Origin: Mesostigma viride
Lineage: Eukaryota; Streptophyta; Mesostigmatophyceae; Mesostigmatales; Mesostigmataceae
Direction: 5' to 3'
Length of the DNA: 64,000 nucleotides
Assembly: GCA_009746045.1 (NCBI GenBank)
Contig: RPFO01001842.1
Location: forward strand, 1-64,000
The position numbers and the translations under genes were made by a program. Positions 32,590-44,023 of this stretch are shown here, one piece after another (within the stretch, counting starts at the first letter, position 1; each line of letters starts with the position of its first letter). The notes below the pieces were generated by a model. The model was not told where the DNA came from. It ran no database searches and saw only the letters and a list, made by a program, of their open reading frames with translations.

Positions 32590-35500
32590 ATGAGCAAACG
32601 CCCATCGACGCAACCCAGCCTGACGGCTGCGCTCGGCAATGAAAATACATCTGCAGCTTCGGCTGCAGCTTCGCCCTCAGGCCCGGCAGGCAGCGGTGAC
32701 ACTAGTCGCGCACTGGTGGTCGCCCAGCACCCTCCCGGGCTTCCTGCCTAGCCTTCAGCCTCGCCCGAGCCCAAACGCAGCCGCCCAACCGAACCTAGCT
32801 GGTCTGAGGACGACTTTGACGTTGACGAGTTATTTTCAATCTTCGACGTCAACAGACCCGGCTATTTCGACAGGGCACCCATCCGGATCCTGGAGCTTTT
32901 TTTTTATTGGTCGTATGCCTCCCTTTTCAACCTGTGCCAGCGCCTCCAACGCCATAAATGCTTCCGCATGCAGCCAGTCTGATGGCAGTTCCAGCCCCGT
33001 GCACTGACCTGTCTGGCTGGACGCGACCGCGCCTTCAGCTTGCCGCCCTCTTTTCCATCCTTCAGCGCCGTGCCACGGACGTCTGGCGCCCCACCCCCCT
33101 GACCGAATCCACCCTCCTCCTCTACCTCAACGAAGCCCTCTCACAGCACGTGACGCCCCTAGCTGCAGATGTGGCAGCTGTGAGTCGCACGCTGGCTGCT
33201 GAGCTCCCCACCATCCCCACCGCCACCGCCACCCTCCTCGCCTCCACCCCCCCCCTCCCTCCGCCTCCACCGACGCTGGCATCACCACCGAGCCGCTCCG
33301 CGACATTGACCAGCGCCTTAAGGACAATGCAATCGCCATCGAGGTCCTGCAAAACACCGCAGGCCTCACCGCCCAGGCGGTGAAGGACATTGCCGCCAAG
33401 CCAGCACCGGCTGGCCTGGCCGGCGATGCTCCTTCCATCCCGACCTGGGCGGACATGCTTAAGCAGCTCACGCCATGGCATTGCCACCTCCATGCACCAC
33501 CTCCGCCGTCGCAGCACAGCTCCAGCAGCAGACGCTCGACCTCCGCGAGGAGGCCGAGCTCGCCAAGCGCAGCCTCAACGTCATTGTCTTGAAAGAACTT
33601 CGACATGGAGGAAGGTGAGAATTCCGAGAAGCTTGCAGTTTGAGAGAGAAATTCTTAGTCGCATGGGCCTTACTGGTGAGATCGAGCTGGTTGCCCACCG
33701 CCTCCCCCGGCCGCGCGCGGGGTAAGGCAGGGGCGCCCCCGCTCCTTCTCACCTTTAACCCCTAAATGGTCTGAGATCCTGCCGATAAATCGGCTGGATC
33801 TTCACAATTTTGCAAACCAGATGCCATCCAACCTACCCATATCCAATGGCTGTCCTTGGGGGCCAAGCATGTCCATGAGTTGCCCTTCGGGTTGGTATAT
33901 CACAACCTCACATATATGCAGGGTAGGCCATATATAACTGCCGTCAAAGTCAGGGGGGTCAAGACGCGCGTTTTCATTTTTGGTAGAATGTGCATTTTGA
34001 ATTATGTTATAAGACCTAGGCACCTACCACTTCAGGGATGATAAACAATTAGTTGCTGAACAGTTTGAGCCATTGGGGTCATCATTTGGGTGGGTATACC
34101 AGCAGTTACACCCAGTACAGCCCATAGGGGTACCGTTGGTAAAAAGCAACCAAGGGGGTAGGAGTGGGCATACTACCTACTAATATGGCCACCAACCATG
34201 CCAAACAATACATTTCCCTTCCACAATGATGGGGAAACATAACTGCATCATCACACTGCCCTTACATGGCACCTATGTGCAGGTGCTACCTTGTCCATGC
34301 ACGTAGGTAACGTGGTACGGATACCCTACGCAAGGCATGCATTCTAGGAGGCAGCCACCAACAAACTAGTGATGTTGAGCCTATTTCAGCCTGCCCTAGC
34401 AAGGATAAACTAGGCCTAAGCTGCTATAGCTTGCCAGGTGATGGCCAGCACACCTGGTGGCACATGCTGTCAATGGGAAGCTTTTACTCACCAGTTACGT
34501 GCTTGATGATGCCACAGAGACCAGCCAACTGCCTCACACTCATGCAATATGTGTATGGGAAATGTATAACAAACATATATGGAGGTATTCAAACCCATAC
34601 AGCCTCTAAAACTTATCACCATCACCCTGTGGCAGGTCAACTGACTGAGGGAAGCATCTAAGAAGGGTGTTTTAGAAAGGGGCCAGGCCAGGGTCAAGAA
34701 AGAGCATGAATAATGCAAAAAGAATGTGCTACACAAGCTAGAACGTATATATAAACGTCAAACATCGATAGGAAAACGATGCTTAAGCTTTACCAGGCAT
34801 GGATGGCGTTACCTTGGCCCAGGCGGTGGCCGCAAAATGGCGCATTTCGGCACACCAAAGTTGTGCAGCATGGTCGCTGGATTCGGCGATTTCTGGCCAC
34901 CCTTGCACGTTAACGACTAATATGTATCATAAAAAGTACAAAGAAACCGATATATCCTTTAAAATATGCCGGAAAGGTATTGCTGTCAACGTTTCTATCG
35001 TCCGGCCTGATCGCAGTTTTTTCCAGCAAGAACGCTGCCGACACCTATCAAATGGCATTCCCGCGAACCAAAACTTGGCCTGTATGATCTTTAGGACGTA
35101 TAAAATCAATATCCTAAGTTTGGTAAGAAAATTCGAACGAAAACGTAAATGCCATGCGTGGGCGCAAGCCGCCATGGCCAGGTCGTCGTTTTCCGGAATG
35201 CACGTTGTACGTGAAAAAGTACCCTGACCCCTTGTACTTTGACCGGCCAGAACACCTCTATAACTTTGTCAGAAGTATGCAAACCCATATACCATGCTTT
35301 AGAGTATTTTATAAACTTTCGATCTTCTCAGCTAAACGTTTCCTAATTCTCAATAGTTTTCGCGGCATTTGGTCGCCCGAGAAGGGGCCGATGCATCGGC
35401 TGGAACTCGATTTTTGGCGGAAAATCGGCCGCAAGACCATTTAGGGGTTAAGAACCCGGCAGACAAGATTTCCCTCCTCAGACGCCGCAAGCGGCTCGAG

Positions 35501-35725
35501 AAGACTCACTTCACCCTTGACGACGACTTGACCCTGGCGCAGCAACAACGGCGACGGGAGCTATGGCCGACCTACCTCCAGCTCCGGCAGACCAAGGCGG
35601 GGCAGCCGGTGTACTGGATCGAAGGGGGTGGCCATCTTCGTCGGCCGGCCACAAGCCCTGGCATGCGACCCCCGCGGCCCCAACGACTCCAGCCGCCCCA
35701 GCTTAGGGGAATACAGCAGCAGTAG
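32590..35725 (+). pseudogene. L1-ORF1-like protein, copy C, interrupted
   Basis: Starts MSKRPSTQPSLTAALGNENT, with the first stop after ~53 residues and several later shifts. The C-terminal part after the insert (35452-35725) is well preserved: ADKISLLRRRKRLEKTHFTL, DDDLTLAQQQRRRELWPTYL, QPVYWIEGGG. Same family as copies A and B. Confidence 0.55.
33759..35447. mobile_element. piggyBac-like non-autonomous element, 1.69 kb
   Basis: Perfect 14-bp inverted repeats CCCCTAAATGGTCT (33759-33772) and AGACCATTTAGGGG (35434-35447), flanked by TTAA at 33755-33758 and 35448-35451. Subterminal palindromes are near both ends (GCCGATAAATCGGC near 33781; GCCGATGCATCGGC near 35389). The terminal sequence differs from the 25.6-29.0 kb piggyBac only in CCCC versus CCCT and the bases after GGT. 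No transposase-like frame inside. Confidence 0.9.
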
Positions 35726-36039
35726 TGTAGAATAGATAGACCGTGGCCATGTACATGTAAGCCTCCTACAGGCCCTATACCAGCTGAGCCACGTGCATTA
35801 TTTAGGCATGTACATGTGTGCCTATGATGGGCCATGCACACTCCAGATGATGCCTAGTTTTATTTAGTTATGCTGTGCTCATGCAGAGAGCTGCTCTCTG
35901 CTGAGATGCCACGCTCTAGCTTTTGTATTCTGATTTTCTGATTTGGCACGCCGCAAAGGTGAAACCATTTGCGTTCAGTGCCGGTCCGCGGAAAACGCGA
36001 TCTGCAAATGAATTTGTATAGCTATGATGATCTTCCCCC

Positions 36040-36230
36040 ACATGACATGCTCCCCCTTAGCTGGGCATAGTGTGATAGATCATGAGGGTGCAGGTGCCCT
36101 GGTGCCCCTAGAGCAAGTGTCGTTTACATTCCCACCCTTGCAGGAAGTAGCTTAGAATGTATTATAGGCCATATGCCCCTTCTCTGGGCTATGTGCTACA
36201 GATACTCCCAACGGAGTTATGTTCCTTATT
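36040..36230 (-). repeat. Dispersed repeat segment (copy 2 of 3)
   Basis: Reverse-complement match to 28977-29215, including ACTCCGTTGGGAGT, AGAAGGGGCATATGGC and AAGGGGGAG before CATGTCATG. It forms the 3' end of ORF1-only copy C. Confidence 0.6.
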
Positions 36231-36235
36231 GATTA

Positions 36236-36907
36236 ATTCAAGGCCGTCTTTGGTGCCCAATCGTGAAAGTTATGAGCTCCGCCGTCAGCCATGGCTACTT
36301 TGTGGCTCGTGGTCGTTGTGTACATTGACAACACGAGAAAAAGCTGGACGGCGCTACGTAGGCCAGCATGATGGGATCCATTTTCAGTGTAGGATATGCA
36401 GTGCACATCCGTAGAGAAGATTTGTACTTTGGGCATGTCACTTATAACTAGTACCATCAAACAGCGTAGATTACAGCTAGTCACGCACTTGGCTTGCACC
36501 AACTAGCTAGACACGTCGTGGGTGGGGCCCAACCGCAGGGCTGCGGCCCTCACAACCAGGGGGGCACCTCGAGCTAGCTCCTTACGTGGGACGGGCCCAC
36601 TGCGATCTGACATGCACATGAACGCCAGGCTGCCCGCACGTTCAAGGAGCACCTAGCAGAGGACATGCTCGGGGCTCAGAGCTTAGCTCTCAGTGATATG
36701 GAGAAAGATGCAGCTTGAATGCAAGGCCATCCATGGGCCCACTGAGGTTGTAGAGGACCATGAGCCCCCCCAGTAGGCAAGAAGCGCGTTGATCACCGCC
36801 TCATGGTCGAAGAACGCCTGGCAGGCGGGACCGCTAGAGCTCGGCACTACGTGGCTACCTGCTACGTGGCGCATGCCCCCTTCAGTTGGTTTGTTAGTTT
36901 CGACATT
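36236..36907. other. Fragment of an ORF1-element leader, then intergenic
   Basis: 36236-36310 matches the 5' leader of the ORF1-only element in minus orientation (GAGCTCCGCCGTCAGCCATGG). The remaining ~600 bp hold no recognisable gene. Confidence 0.5.
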
Positions 36908-36917
36908 GGATATATAT
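36908..36917. other. 10-bp target site GGATATATAT, copy 1
   Basis: Directly borders the 3' end of the LINE at 36918-40639. Exact copies are at 40640-40649 and 44014-44023. Confidence 0.9.
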
Positions 36918-39900
36918 GTTAAAAATATAATTACTTACAGCAGAGTGAAATCACTCAAACCAAAGCAAACGCCCAGCTATAAACCTATATACAGAGCCAT
37001 GTCAAAGCTCTATACTACGATAAGACCAATGGAAACGCCTAACGGGAGGAACCTAATAGCCCTGCTGCACCGCAAAATCAGCCCGCGTACGGCGGAGCAT
37101 GATGTCAGCCATGGCCCGAGTCAGCGCCACCGACAAGCGCTGACGCCAATATGACGTCCAGGTCCGCGCCGACCATGGGGCCCGCTGGCCCTCCAGGTCC
37201 AGCCGGTCCTCCCGGAGCCGGCAACACTCCTTGAAGAAGGCGGAGGTCAGGGGCCCCATGGCCCCAAACTCCTCCAGGACAAAGGGCACCACACGATGGT
37301 GCCCGACGTCGCCGTAGGCCAGGAGCTTGGCCCGCTCCGCCCGGTCCGCCGTGTAACCTGCCGTGAGGGAGGCCCCAGCCACGTGGCTAAGAGCCAAGGG
37401 CCGCGCCACCGAAACGTCAATAAGCAGATGCCGGCCACCCCCCTCAAAGTCCAGCACCACGATGTCAGGCCGGTGGTTGGGGGAATAGAAGGCAGCGCCA
37501 TCCGCATCCTCGGACCGGATGTTCGCGTGGGGGAAAACCGACCGAATCATGGCGAGCACCACCGTCAGGAGGACAGTGTGCAAATACAAATACCAATTCT
37601 GATTCTGTTGGCCCCCCATGCAGGCAAGGTAGTGAGTCCCCGTGGGATCCAGCGGCTGCCCACAGCTACCACAAGGCCGCCCGGCCGGAACAAGAGGCTG
37701 CGGGGCAAATAGCTGGTGCCGGAGCGCCACCGAGTAGTGGCTGGGAGCCAAGGCGAATGGGGGGGCCATGGGAAGAGCACGAAGGTACGCCGAGCCCACA
37801 CTCCGCAAGGAAAGCGAGAACAGCCACGCACGTCCCTGGGCGTTGAGGTCCGCGAAAAGAGCAATCCAATCAGCCGTGTGCAGAATACCCGCGTAGGTTT
37901 TCTGGTGTTTATCGATGACGCGAGCAGGGAATGCGGCGGGAGATTGAACGGAGGCGACCGAGGGAGTGCCGCGAGGGAGGTGGCGCTGTACCGCCTGAGC
38001 GGCACGGACGGGAGAACAGGCCTGCTGGATCTCAGCATAGGCCTCCTGGATGGCGGTGACGAAGGGCAAAGGGCTGCTGGGGTCCAGGAGGTCAGGCGCT
38101 GCCGTTGCCAAAAGGGGCAGGAGCCGGCAGCTTTCCGCCCACGACTGAGCGACGGAGCCCAAAAATGCTGCTGGGGCCAGCCGGGCGGCACGAGTCAGAC
38201 CGCAGCCACCCATCCGTGCAGGCAGGGAGGCAATGCGAATAGCATGTGGCGGGAGGTCGGGGCCCGGGACCAGCTGCGCCAAGGCCGACTGGATGCGTTC
38301 GTCGTGGCCCTCGGCGGCCAGCCGGACCTGAGCCGGAAGAGCGCCCCGGAGCCAGTGAACGACGCGAGGGTGAGCGCAAAACCACAGAAGCAGACCCTTG
38401 GTCTGCGAATCATGAAGGCGCGCAATCAAGGGCAGTACCTCAGTGCGTGCCTCGAGGGCGGCCCGCAGAGCATCGATGACAAACGCGGGGTCGCCAACCG
38501 GAACGCCGAGGACATCCAACCCATGGAGGCGCTCGTCCCGGCCCAAGAGCTGGGGCGGAAAGCCGGAGCAATCACCTTGGGGCGAGTACACCGCGCACTT
38601 GGCCAGGGTCAACTGGAGGTTGATGTCGGCCACCGCGGTCTGCAGTGCCAGCAGAGCCGCGGTGGTGTCCGGCACAGGGCCCAGAAGGTAGATATCATCC
38701 AAGTAGGCCTGAATAGCGACCGCCGGGTGGGCAGCATGGACCGCTTGGAGGCAACCCTGGAGGGGGGCGGCAAAGTACAGGGGTCCCAGGGGGTCCCCTT
38801 GCTGGGTGCCCGACCGCGACAGCAGGCCGCCGCGAGTGCCGTCCTCCATGATGTGAACCAGTTGGCCGGGCTGGCCGTAGCACACGGCTGTCCAAGCGTA
38901 CAAGTCCTCGAAGGACTCCATGACGGCCGCAAACATGCTGGCGCGGGACAGACTGTTGAACGCGTTGTGGCAGTCGACCTTGACGACAGCGTGGGTGGGG
39001 TGGGCCTCGAGGTAGGCCTGCACCGAATGGATGAGGATATCCGCCCCGCCTGGAGTCGTCACCCCCAGCTGGGCCGCCACCGAGGTCTCACCCGCTGCGA
39101 GGGGCGGGCAGAAAAAGGCACGGAGCTCGGGCGCCTTTTGGCGGCAGATCACTTTGCCCACGAGCTTGCGGAGCACCTCACCGCAGGCGATCGGGCGCAC
39201 CTTGCCCTCGGGGGGGGCAAGACACCCTTGAGCAGAGCGAGGAGGCGAGCGCCCGCTAACCACTCGCGCGCAGCGGGAGGAACGCGACCAGCCGCCAGGT
39301 CAATGAGGGTGTCAAAGAGAATGTCCTCGCCCCCATGCCCCACCAGGACCTCCAAGTGCTCGTAGCGCCAGCCCGACGGCCCGGTAGAGGAAGCCCGCGG
39401 GACCGCACGCATCACCTCCAGGAAGCAGTCGCGGTCCAGCCGGAGGGGGGCCGGCAGGGGGTCCGGCACGGGCAGCTGGAATCCGGGCTCCGCAGGGTGA
39501 AGAGCCTCCAAGGCCGCCAGGGTAGCCGCATTGGCGGGGGCCAGCTTGGCCATTTCCAAGCGGGTCATGGCCCGGCTGAGCTGCCCCTCGCGGACGAGGC
39601 GGATGACGTCGGCGGCCACCCGCTCGAAGTTGACCTCCCCCGACAGCCGGGCCGTGCGCGGGGGCGGCACGCCAAACAGCCCCTCCCAGTCCCCCTGCAG
39701 AAAGCGTCGGCAACGGGCAATAACCGCACCCTGGAGGCCGCGCACACCACGCCCGAGAGGGGTGAGGAGCAGGCGGGGGGTCACCATGTGCAGTTTAAAG
39801 CCCAGCGGGTCGTCCGGAGCGGCGTGCATGCGCCGGAGAGAAACGATTGCACATTGCGCGAAAAGGCTACGCGCGCGGTGGGGGAGGTCGGTCAGGGTAG

Positions 39901-40639
39901 ACGTCGGGTTGATGGCGCATGCATCCCAGGGAACCGTGTCAAGCCAACGCCAACTGGCCGAGTAGTCGGGCGGCGGGGGCTGGGAGCCGGTGGGAGCCGA
40001 GGCGGGAGGGGGGAGGGGGCCGGGACTGCTGGCCGGTTGAGGGGCCGTTGAGCAACACAGGCGCGCGCGTGCTGAGCGCGCCCGTGAATGGAGTACACCC
40101 GCTGGCAGTGAGCTTCCGGGCACCGGTAACAGCTCATGGCCTGCAGATCCGCCGCGCCGAGATCGGGGTGCACAGCGCGAAGGTGCTGGCAGAGGAGGTT
40201 ACGGTTGTGGAACACACCAGCACACGGGGACCCCGTGGGAAGCAGCACGGCACACCGGTGAAGGCCGTCGGCGGGCGCTGAGTGGCGGGGAGCGGCGCCA
40301 GCAAAGGCTGGACGTGGGGCCTGCGGCGTCTCCCCAGCCGGGCCGGCAGGCGCGCGCACCACGACCCGACCAGCGCCCGGCATGCCCGCCGGGGCCACGG
40401 AGGAGGCAGTGCCCACCGGGGAGACCCCCAGCGGAGGGGGATCGAGAACGCCGGCGCCCCTCCCAGGGGGACTCGCCAGCGCGCCCGCGACCACCCCAGG
40501 CCCCGGCAACGAGGCCGGGGGCGGCGGCCGAGGGGTCGGGGAGGCAGCTGGCCCCGGGGCCCGGTGGGGACCCGGCAGGGGACCCAGCGAGACCGGGGGC
40601 GGGCCGAGAGGAAGCGCAGTCCCAGGGGGCGGCACAACA
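36918..40639 (-). mobile_element. LINE with restriction-like endonuclease (copy 2, longest)
   Basis: 3722 bp between two copies of GGATATATAT. Minus-strand order: zinc-finger region, reverse transcriptase, CCHC knuckle, PD-D endonuclease, ~135-bp 3' untranslated region ending TATTTTTAA. The 5' edge (40639) lies inside the first coding frame, so the element may be slightly 5'-truncated. Domain order fits the R2/NeSL-like early-branching LINE groups; I cannot fix the clade. Confidence 0.88.
37053..40639 (-). pseudogene. LINE polyprotein: zinc fingers, reverse transcriptase, RLE endonuclease
   Basis: Three frames. 40653-39892 has a Pro-rich start and two C2H2-like fingers (CAVLLPTGSPC...CQHLRAVHP; CPEAHCQRVYSIHGRAQH). 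40123-39149 has the linker and early RT (GPSGWRYEHLEV). 39263-37053 is a 736-residue frame with RT motif A VDCHNAFN (~97), motif B GTQQGDPLG (~152), catalytic YLDD (187-190), a CCHC knuckle from residue 531 and a PD-x15-D endonuclease (D600, D616). The shifts lie near 40030 and in a G8 run near 39210-39217. The protein would nick DNA and prime reverse transcription at the nick. The main catalytic frame is intact; the N-terminal shifts make this copy probably defective. Confidence 0.88.
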
Positions 40640-40649
40640 GGATATATAT
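40640..40649. other. 10-bp target site GGATATATAT, copy 2 (shared)
   Basis: Sits between two LINEs: 5' flank of copy 2 and 3' flank of copy 3. Confidence 0.9.
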
Positions 40650-43600
40650 TCATTGAGAATGATAGATTACGGAGGTGAGATAGGCATGCAACATAAGGAA
40701 AAACCCGATAACTGGGAGAATAACCCTGAAGAAATTAATAGTAATCTGACACAGACATCCAAGGATCACGCCAGCGGCACAAGGTACAACTAACTATACA
40801 TCACAAAACTACACGCAGCAACAGCGCTGCCGGCTCACCATGCAGGCCTGGAAGGGATCTAGACCGCATGGGTCGCGACAAAGTCGGCCCGGGTGCGGCG
40901 GAATAACACATCAGCCACGGTGCGAGTGAGGGCGAGTGACAGACGCTGCCGCCAATACGAGGACCACGTGCGGGCCGACCACGGGGCGGTCTGACCCTCG
41001 AGGTCGAGGCGGTCTTCACGGCGCTGGCAGCACTCGTGGAAAAACTCCGCTGTCTTGGGGCCCATGGCCCCGAACTCCTCAAGGACAAAGGGGATGACCC
41101 GGTGGGGCCCCACATTGCCGTAGGAGGCAAACTTGTCGCGCTCAGCCACAGCGGCAGCAGCGCCGGCATCCACAGCCGCCCGGAGGATGTGGCGACCGGA
41201 AAGCGGCCGAGCCACGGAGACATCGATGAGCAGGTGGCAACCCTGCCCGTCGTAGTCAAGCACGGTAATATCGGGGCGATGGTTGGGTGAGTAGAGGGCG
41301 GCCCCATCCGCGTCCTCGCACTTGATGGTGGAGTGGGGAAAGACCGACCGAACCATGGCACACACCACCCGGAGGAGAGCGGTATGGAGATAGAGGAACC
41401 AGTTCTGGTTCTGTTGGCCACCCATGCACGCGATGTAGTGCGTCCCAGTAGTATCCAGAGCAAGCCCGCAGCTGCCGCAGGACGCACCCGCCGTGATGAG
41501 AGGTTGCGGGGCAAAGAGCTGGTGGCGGAGAGCGATGGCGTAAAGGGCCGGAACCAGTGTGAACAAAAGGGCTCATGGGGAGGGCGCGCAGGAATGCGGA
41601 CCCCACGCTCCCCTCAAGGGAAACGGAGTGAAGCCAAGCCTTCCCCTGATCGTTCAAGCTCGCATGCAGACCCATCCAGTCGGCACAGTGTAGTATACCC
41701 GCGTAGGTCTTTTGTTGTTTTTCATGAACGCAGGCAGGGAAGACACTAGGACTGACGACAGTGGACACGCCGGGCGTGCCCCGGGGCAGGCGACGGTGGA
41801 CGGCCTGAGCGGGGCGGACGAGGTCGCAAGCCTGCTGGATCCCGAGGTAAGAATCCTGCACAGCCTGCACAAAGGGGAAGGGGGATGGGGTGACCAAGTC
41901 GGGAATGGCGCTGACGGCGCTGGGGACCAACCGGCGGATCTCCGCCCAGGCCTGAGCAACAGAGCCAAGGAAGGCGGCGGGGGCGAGGCGGGCGGCGCGG
42001 GTGAGCCCACACCCGGCCGCCCATGCGGCAGGGGAGGGTGGCCAAGCGCATGGAGTGAGCTGGCAGGCTAGGGCCGGGGAGGAGCACCTGCAAGGCGGCC
42101 TGAATGCGCTCGTCATGGCCTTCCGCGGCAAGCCGCACCAAGTGGGGGGGAGCGCCACGGAGCCAGTGAACCACCCGCGGGTGGGCGCAAAACCACAGGA
42201 GGAGCCCTTTGGTCTGGGGGTCCTTGAGGCGCGCCCAAGTCTCGAGGACATGGGTGCGCTGTTCCACGGTGGCCCGGAGCTCCTCTTCGACGTAGTCAGG
42301 GTCACCCACAGGGACGCCCAGGCACGAGAAACCACGCGCCCGCGCCAATGCCCCCGGGATAGCCGCGGGGAAGCCAGAGCAGTCCCCCTGGGGCGAAAAG
42401 ACTGCACACTTGGGGAGGGTGAGCCGAAGGTTGATGGCCGCCATGGCCACTTCAAGGGCAGCCAGGGCGGCAACCACAGCGTCGGCCGGGCCAAGGGCAT
42501 GGATATCGTCCATATAGGCGAGGAGCACGACATCCGGGTGCGCAGCGTGGACACCTTGGAGAGCCTTGTGCAGCGGGGCAGACAGGTAAAAGGGGCCGAG
42601 GGGGTCACCTTGCTGGGTTCCCGTGCGGGAAGCGATGTCGGCGAACGTCCCATCCTCCATGAGGAAGGAGAGTAATGAGTGGGTTCGCCGTAGCAGGCTG
42701 CTGTCCACGCAAGAAGGTCAGGGAACGCCTCGCCGACGGCCTCAAAGATGCTAGCCTTGGTGACAGCATTGAACGCATTGTGGCAATCCACCTTCAGCGC
42801 CACATGGGTCGGATGCGTCTCGAGGTAGGCCTGAACTGTGTGCACGATGATGTCGCTGCCCCCTTTGGTGGCGACGCCAAGCTGGGCCGCGACGGACTCC
42901 TCAGTATCACTCCGGTTGGGGCAGAAGTAGGCGCGAAACTCGGGGGCCTTTTGGCGACAAATGACCTTACTCACCAGCTTGCGTAGGACCTCGCCGCAAG
43001 CAATGGGACGAACGCGGCCAGCAGGCGGGGGGACGTCGTCTTTCAGGAGGGCAATGAGGCGTGCCCCAGCCAGCCAAGGGCGCGCCGCGGGGGCCAGGGA
43101 CCCCGCGGCCAAGTCGGCGGCAGCCTCAAAGAGTGCGGTCGCCCCGCCATGGCCCGCCATCACGCGGAGAGGTGCTCGTAGCGCCAGCCTGAGGGGCCGG
43201 TGGAGGAGGCGTTCGGCAGATCCTTCAGCACAGCCGTGAAGATGTCCAGGTCCAGGACAATAGGCGGGGGCGGGGGGGTGGCCGGGGCGGGCACCGCAAA
43301 GGCCGGTTCGTCGGGGTGAAGGTCGCGCAAAGCCTGCAGGGTCGGGGGAGTGGAGGGAGCCAACGCGGTCAGTTCAAGCTTTTGCATGGCCCGGCTCAAT
43401 TCACCTACCTTCACCAACCGCATGACGTCAGCTTCCACCCGGGCAAAGGAGGCGGCCCCCGACACCCGGGTGGAGGCCGGAGGCTGCAGCGCCCACAGCC
43501 CTTCCCAATCCCCGAGGAGGAACCGCCGGCAGCGAGCGATGACCGCACCCTGTACGCCACGCACGCCCCGCTCCAACGGCGCTAAGAGGAGCCGGGGGGT

Positions 43601-44013
43601 GACGAGAAACAGCTTGTGGCCGAGTTCGTCGAGAGGGTGACTATGCATCCGGGCCAGGGAAAGCAGGGCGCAGCGCGTAAACAAGCTCCGGGCGCGGTGA
43701 GGGACGTCCGGGAGCGTCATGCAAGGGTTGCGCGCACAGGCGGCAAAAGGGAGCGTGGCCAGGAATGCCCAGCCTGCCGAGAGGTCCCCCGGATCGCTCG
43801 TACCCTGCGATGCCGGTGGAGGGGCAGGGGCCGACCGAGGGGCCGCCCCGGACCGGGAGGCCGGTGCGGCCGCCGGGCCGCCGGGCGGGCTGTTCTGGGG
43901 GGTTTGGCGGCGGCACTGCCGCTCATGCTGGTACCGCCCGTGGATCGAAAAAATCCGCTGGCAATGGGCTGCCGGGCAGCGGTAGCAGTCCATGGCGCGC
44001 ATGGCGGCCTCCA
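40650..44013 (-). mobile_element. Related LINE with restriction-like endonuclease (copy 3)
   Basis: 3364 bp between GGATATATAT at 44014-44023 and 40640-40649. Same domain order as copy 2 but clearly diverged in sequence, with an unrelated 3' untranslated region of ~210 bp. It represents a sister subfamily. Confidence 0.85.
40859..44013 (-). pseudogene. LINE polyprotein, copy 3, several frameshifts
   Basis: N-terminal frame to about 43160 with a C2H2 finger (CPAAHCQRIFSIHGRYQH); RT frames with GTQQGDPLGP and YMDD (in AYMDDIHALG); then CCHC (CGSCGLALD...THYIACMGG) and endonuclease (RPDITVLDYDG, LLIDVSVARP) ending at 40859. Shifts are near 43160, 42690, 42020 and 41560. It is closely parallel to copy 2 and certainly the same family. 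Confidence 0.87.
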
Positions 44014-44023
44014 GGATATATAT
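44014..44023. other. 10-bp target site GGATATATAT, copy 3
   Basis: Directly borders the 5' end of LINE copy 3. Confidence 0.88.

Larger units (their letters stand above)
32412..36235 (+). mobile_element. ORF1-only L1-like element, copy C, split by a piggyBac-like insert
   Basis: 5' leader 32420-32589, ORF1 remnants 32590-33758 and 35452-35725, 3' part to about 36235. The 33759-35447 insert lies at a TTAA. The homologous uninterrupted site is visible in copy B (TTAA at 29666-29669). Confidence 0.6.

Noticed and set aside
37716-39365. 549-codon plus-strand frame opposite the LINE
   Set aside because: Shadow of the GC-rich reverse-transcriptase frame on the minus strand, which has clear catalytic motifs. 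The plus frame has none. The same holds for 11882-12754.
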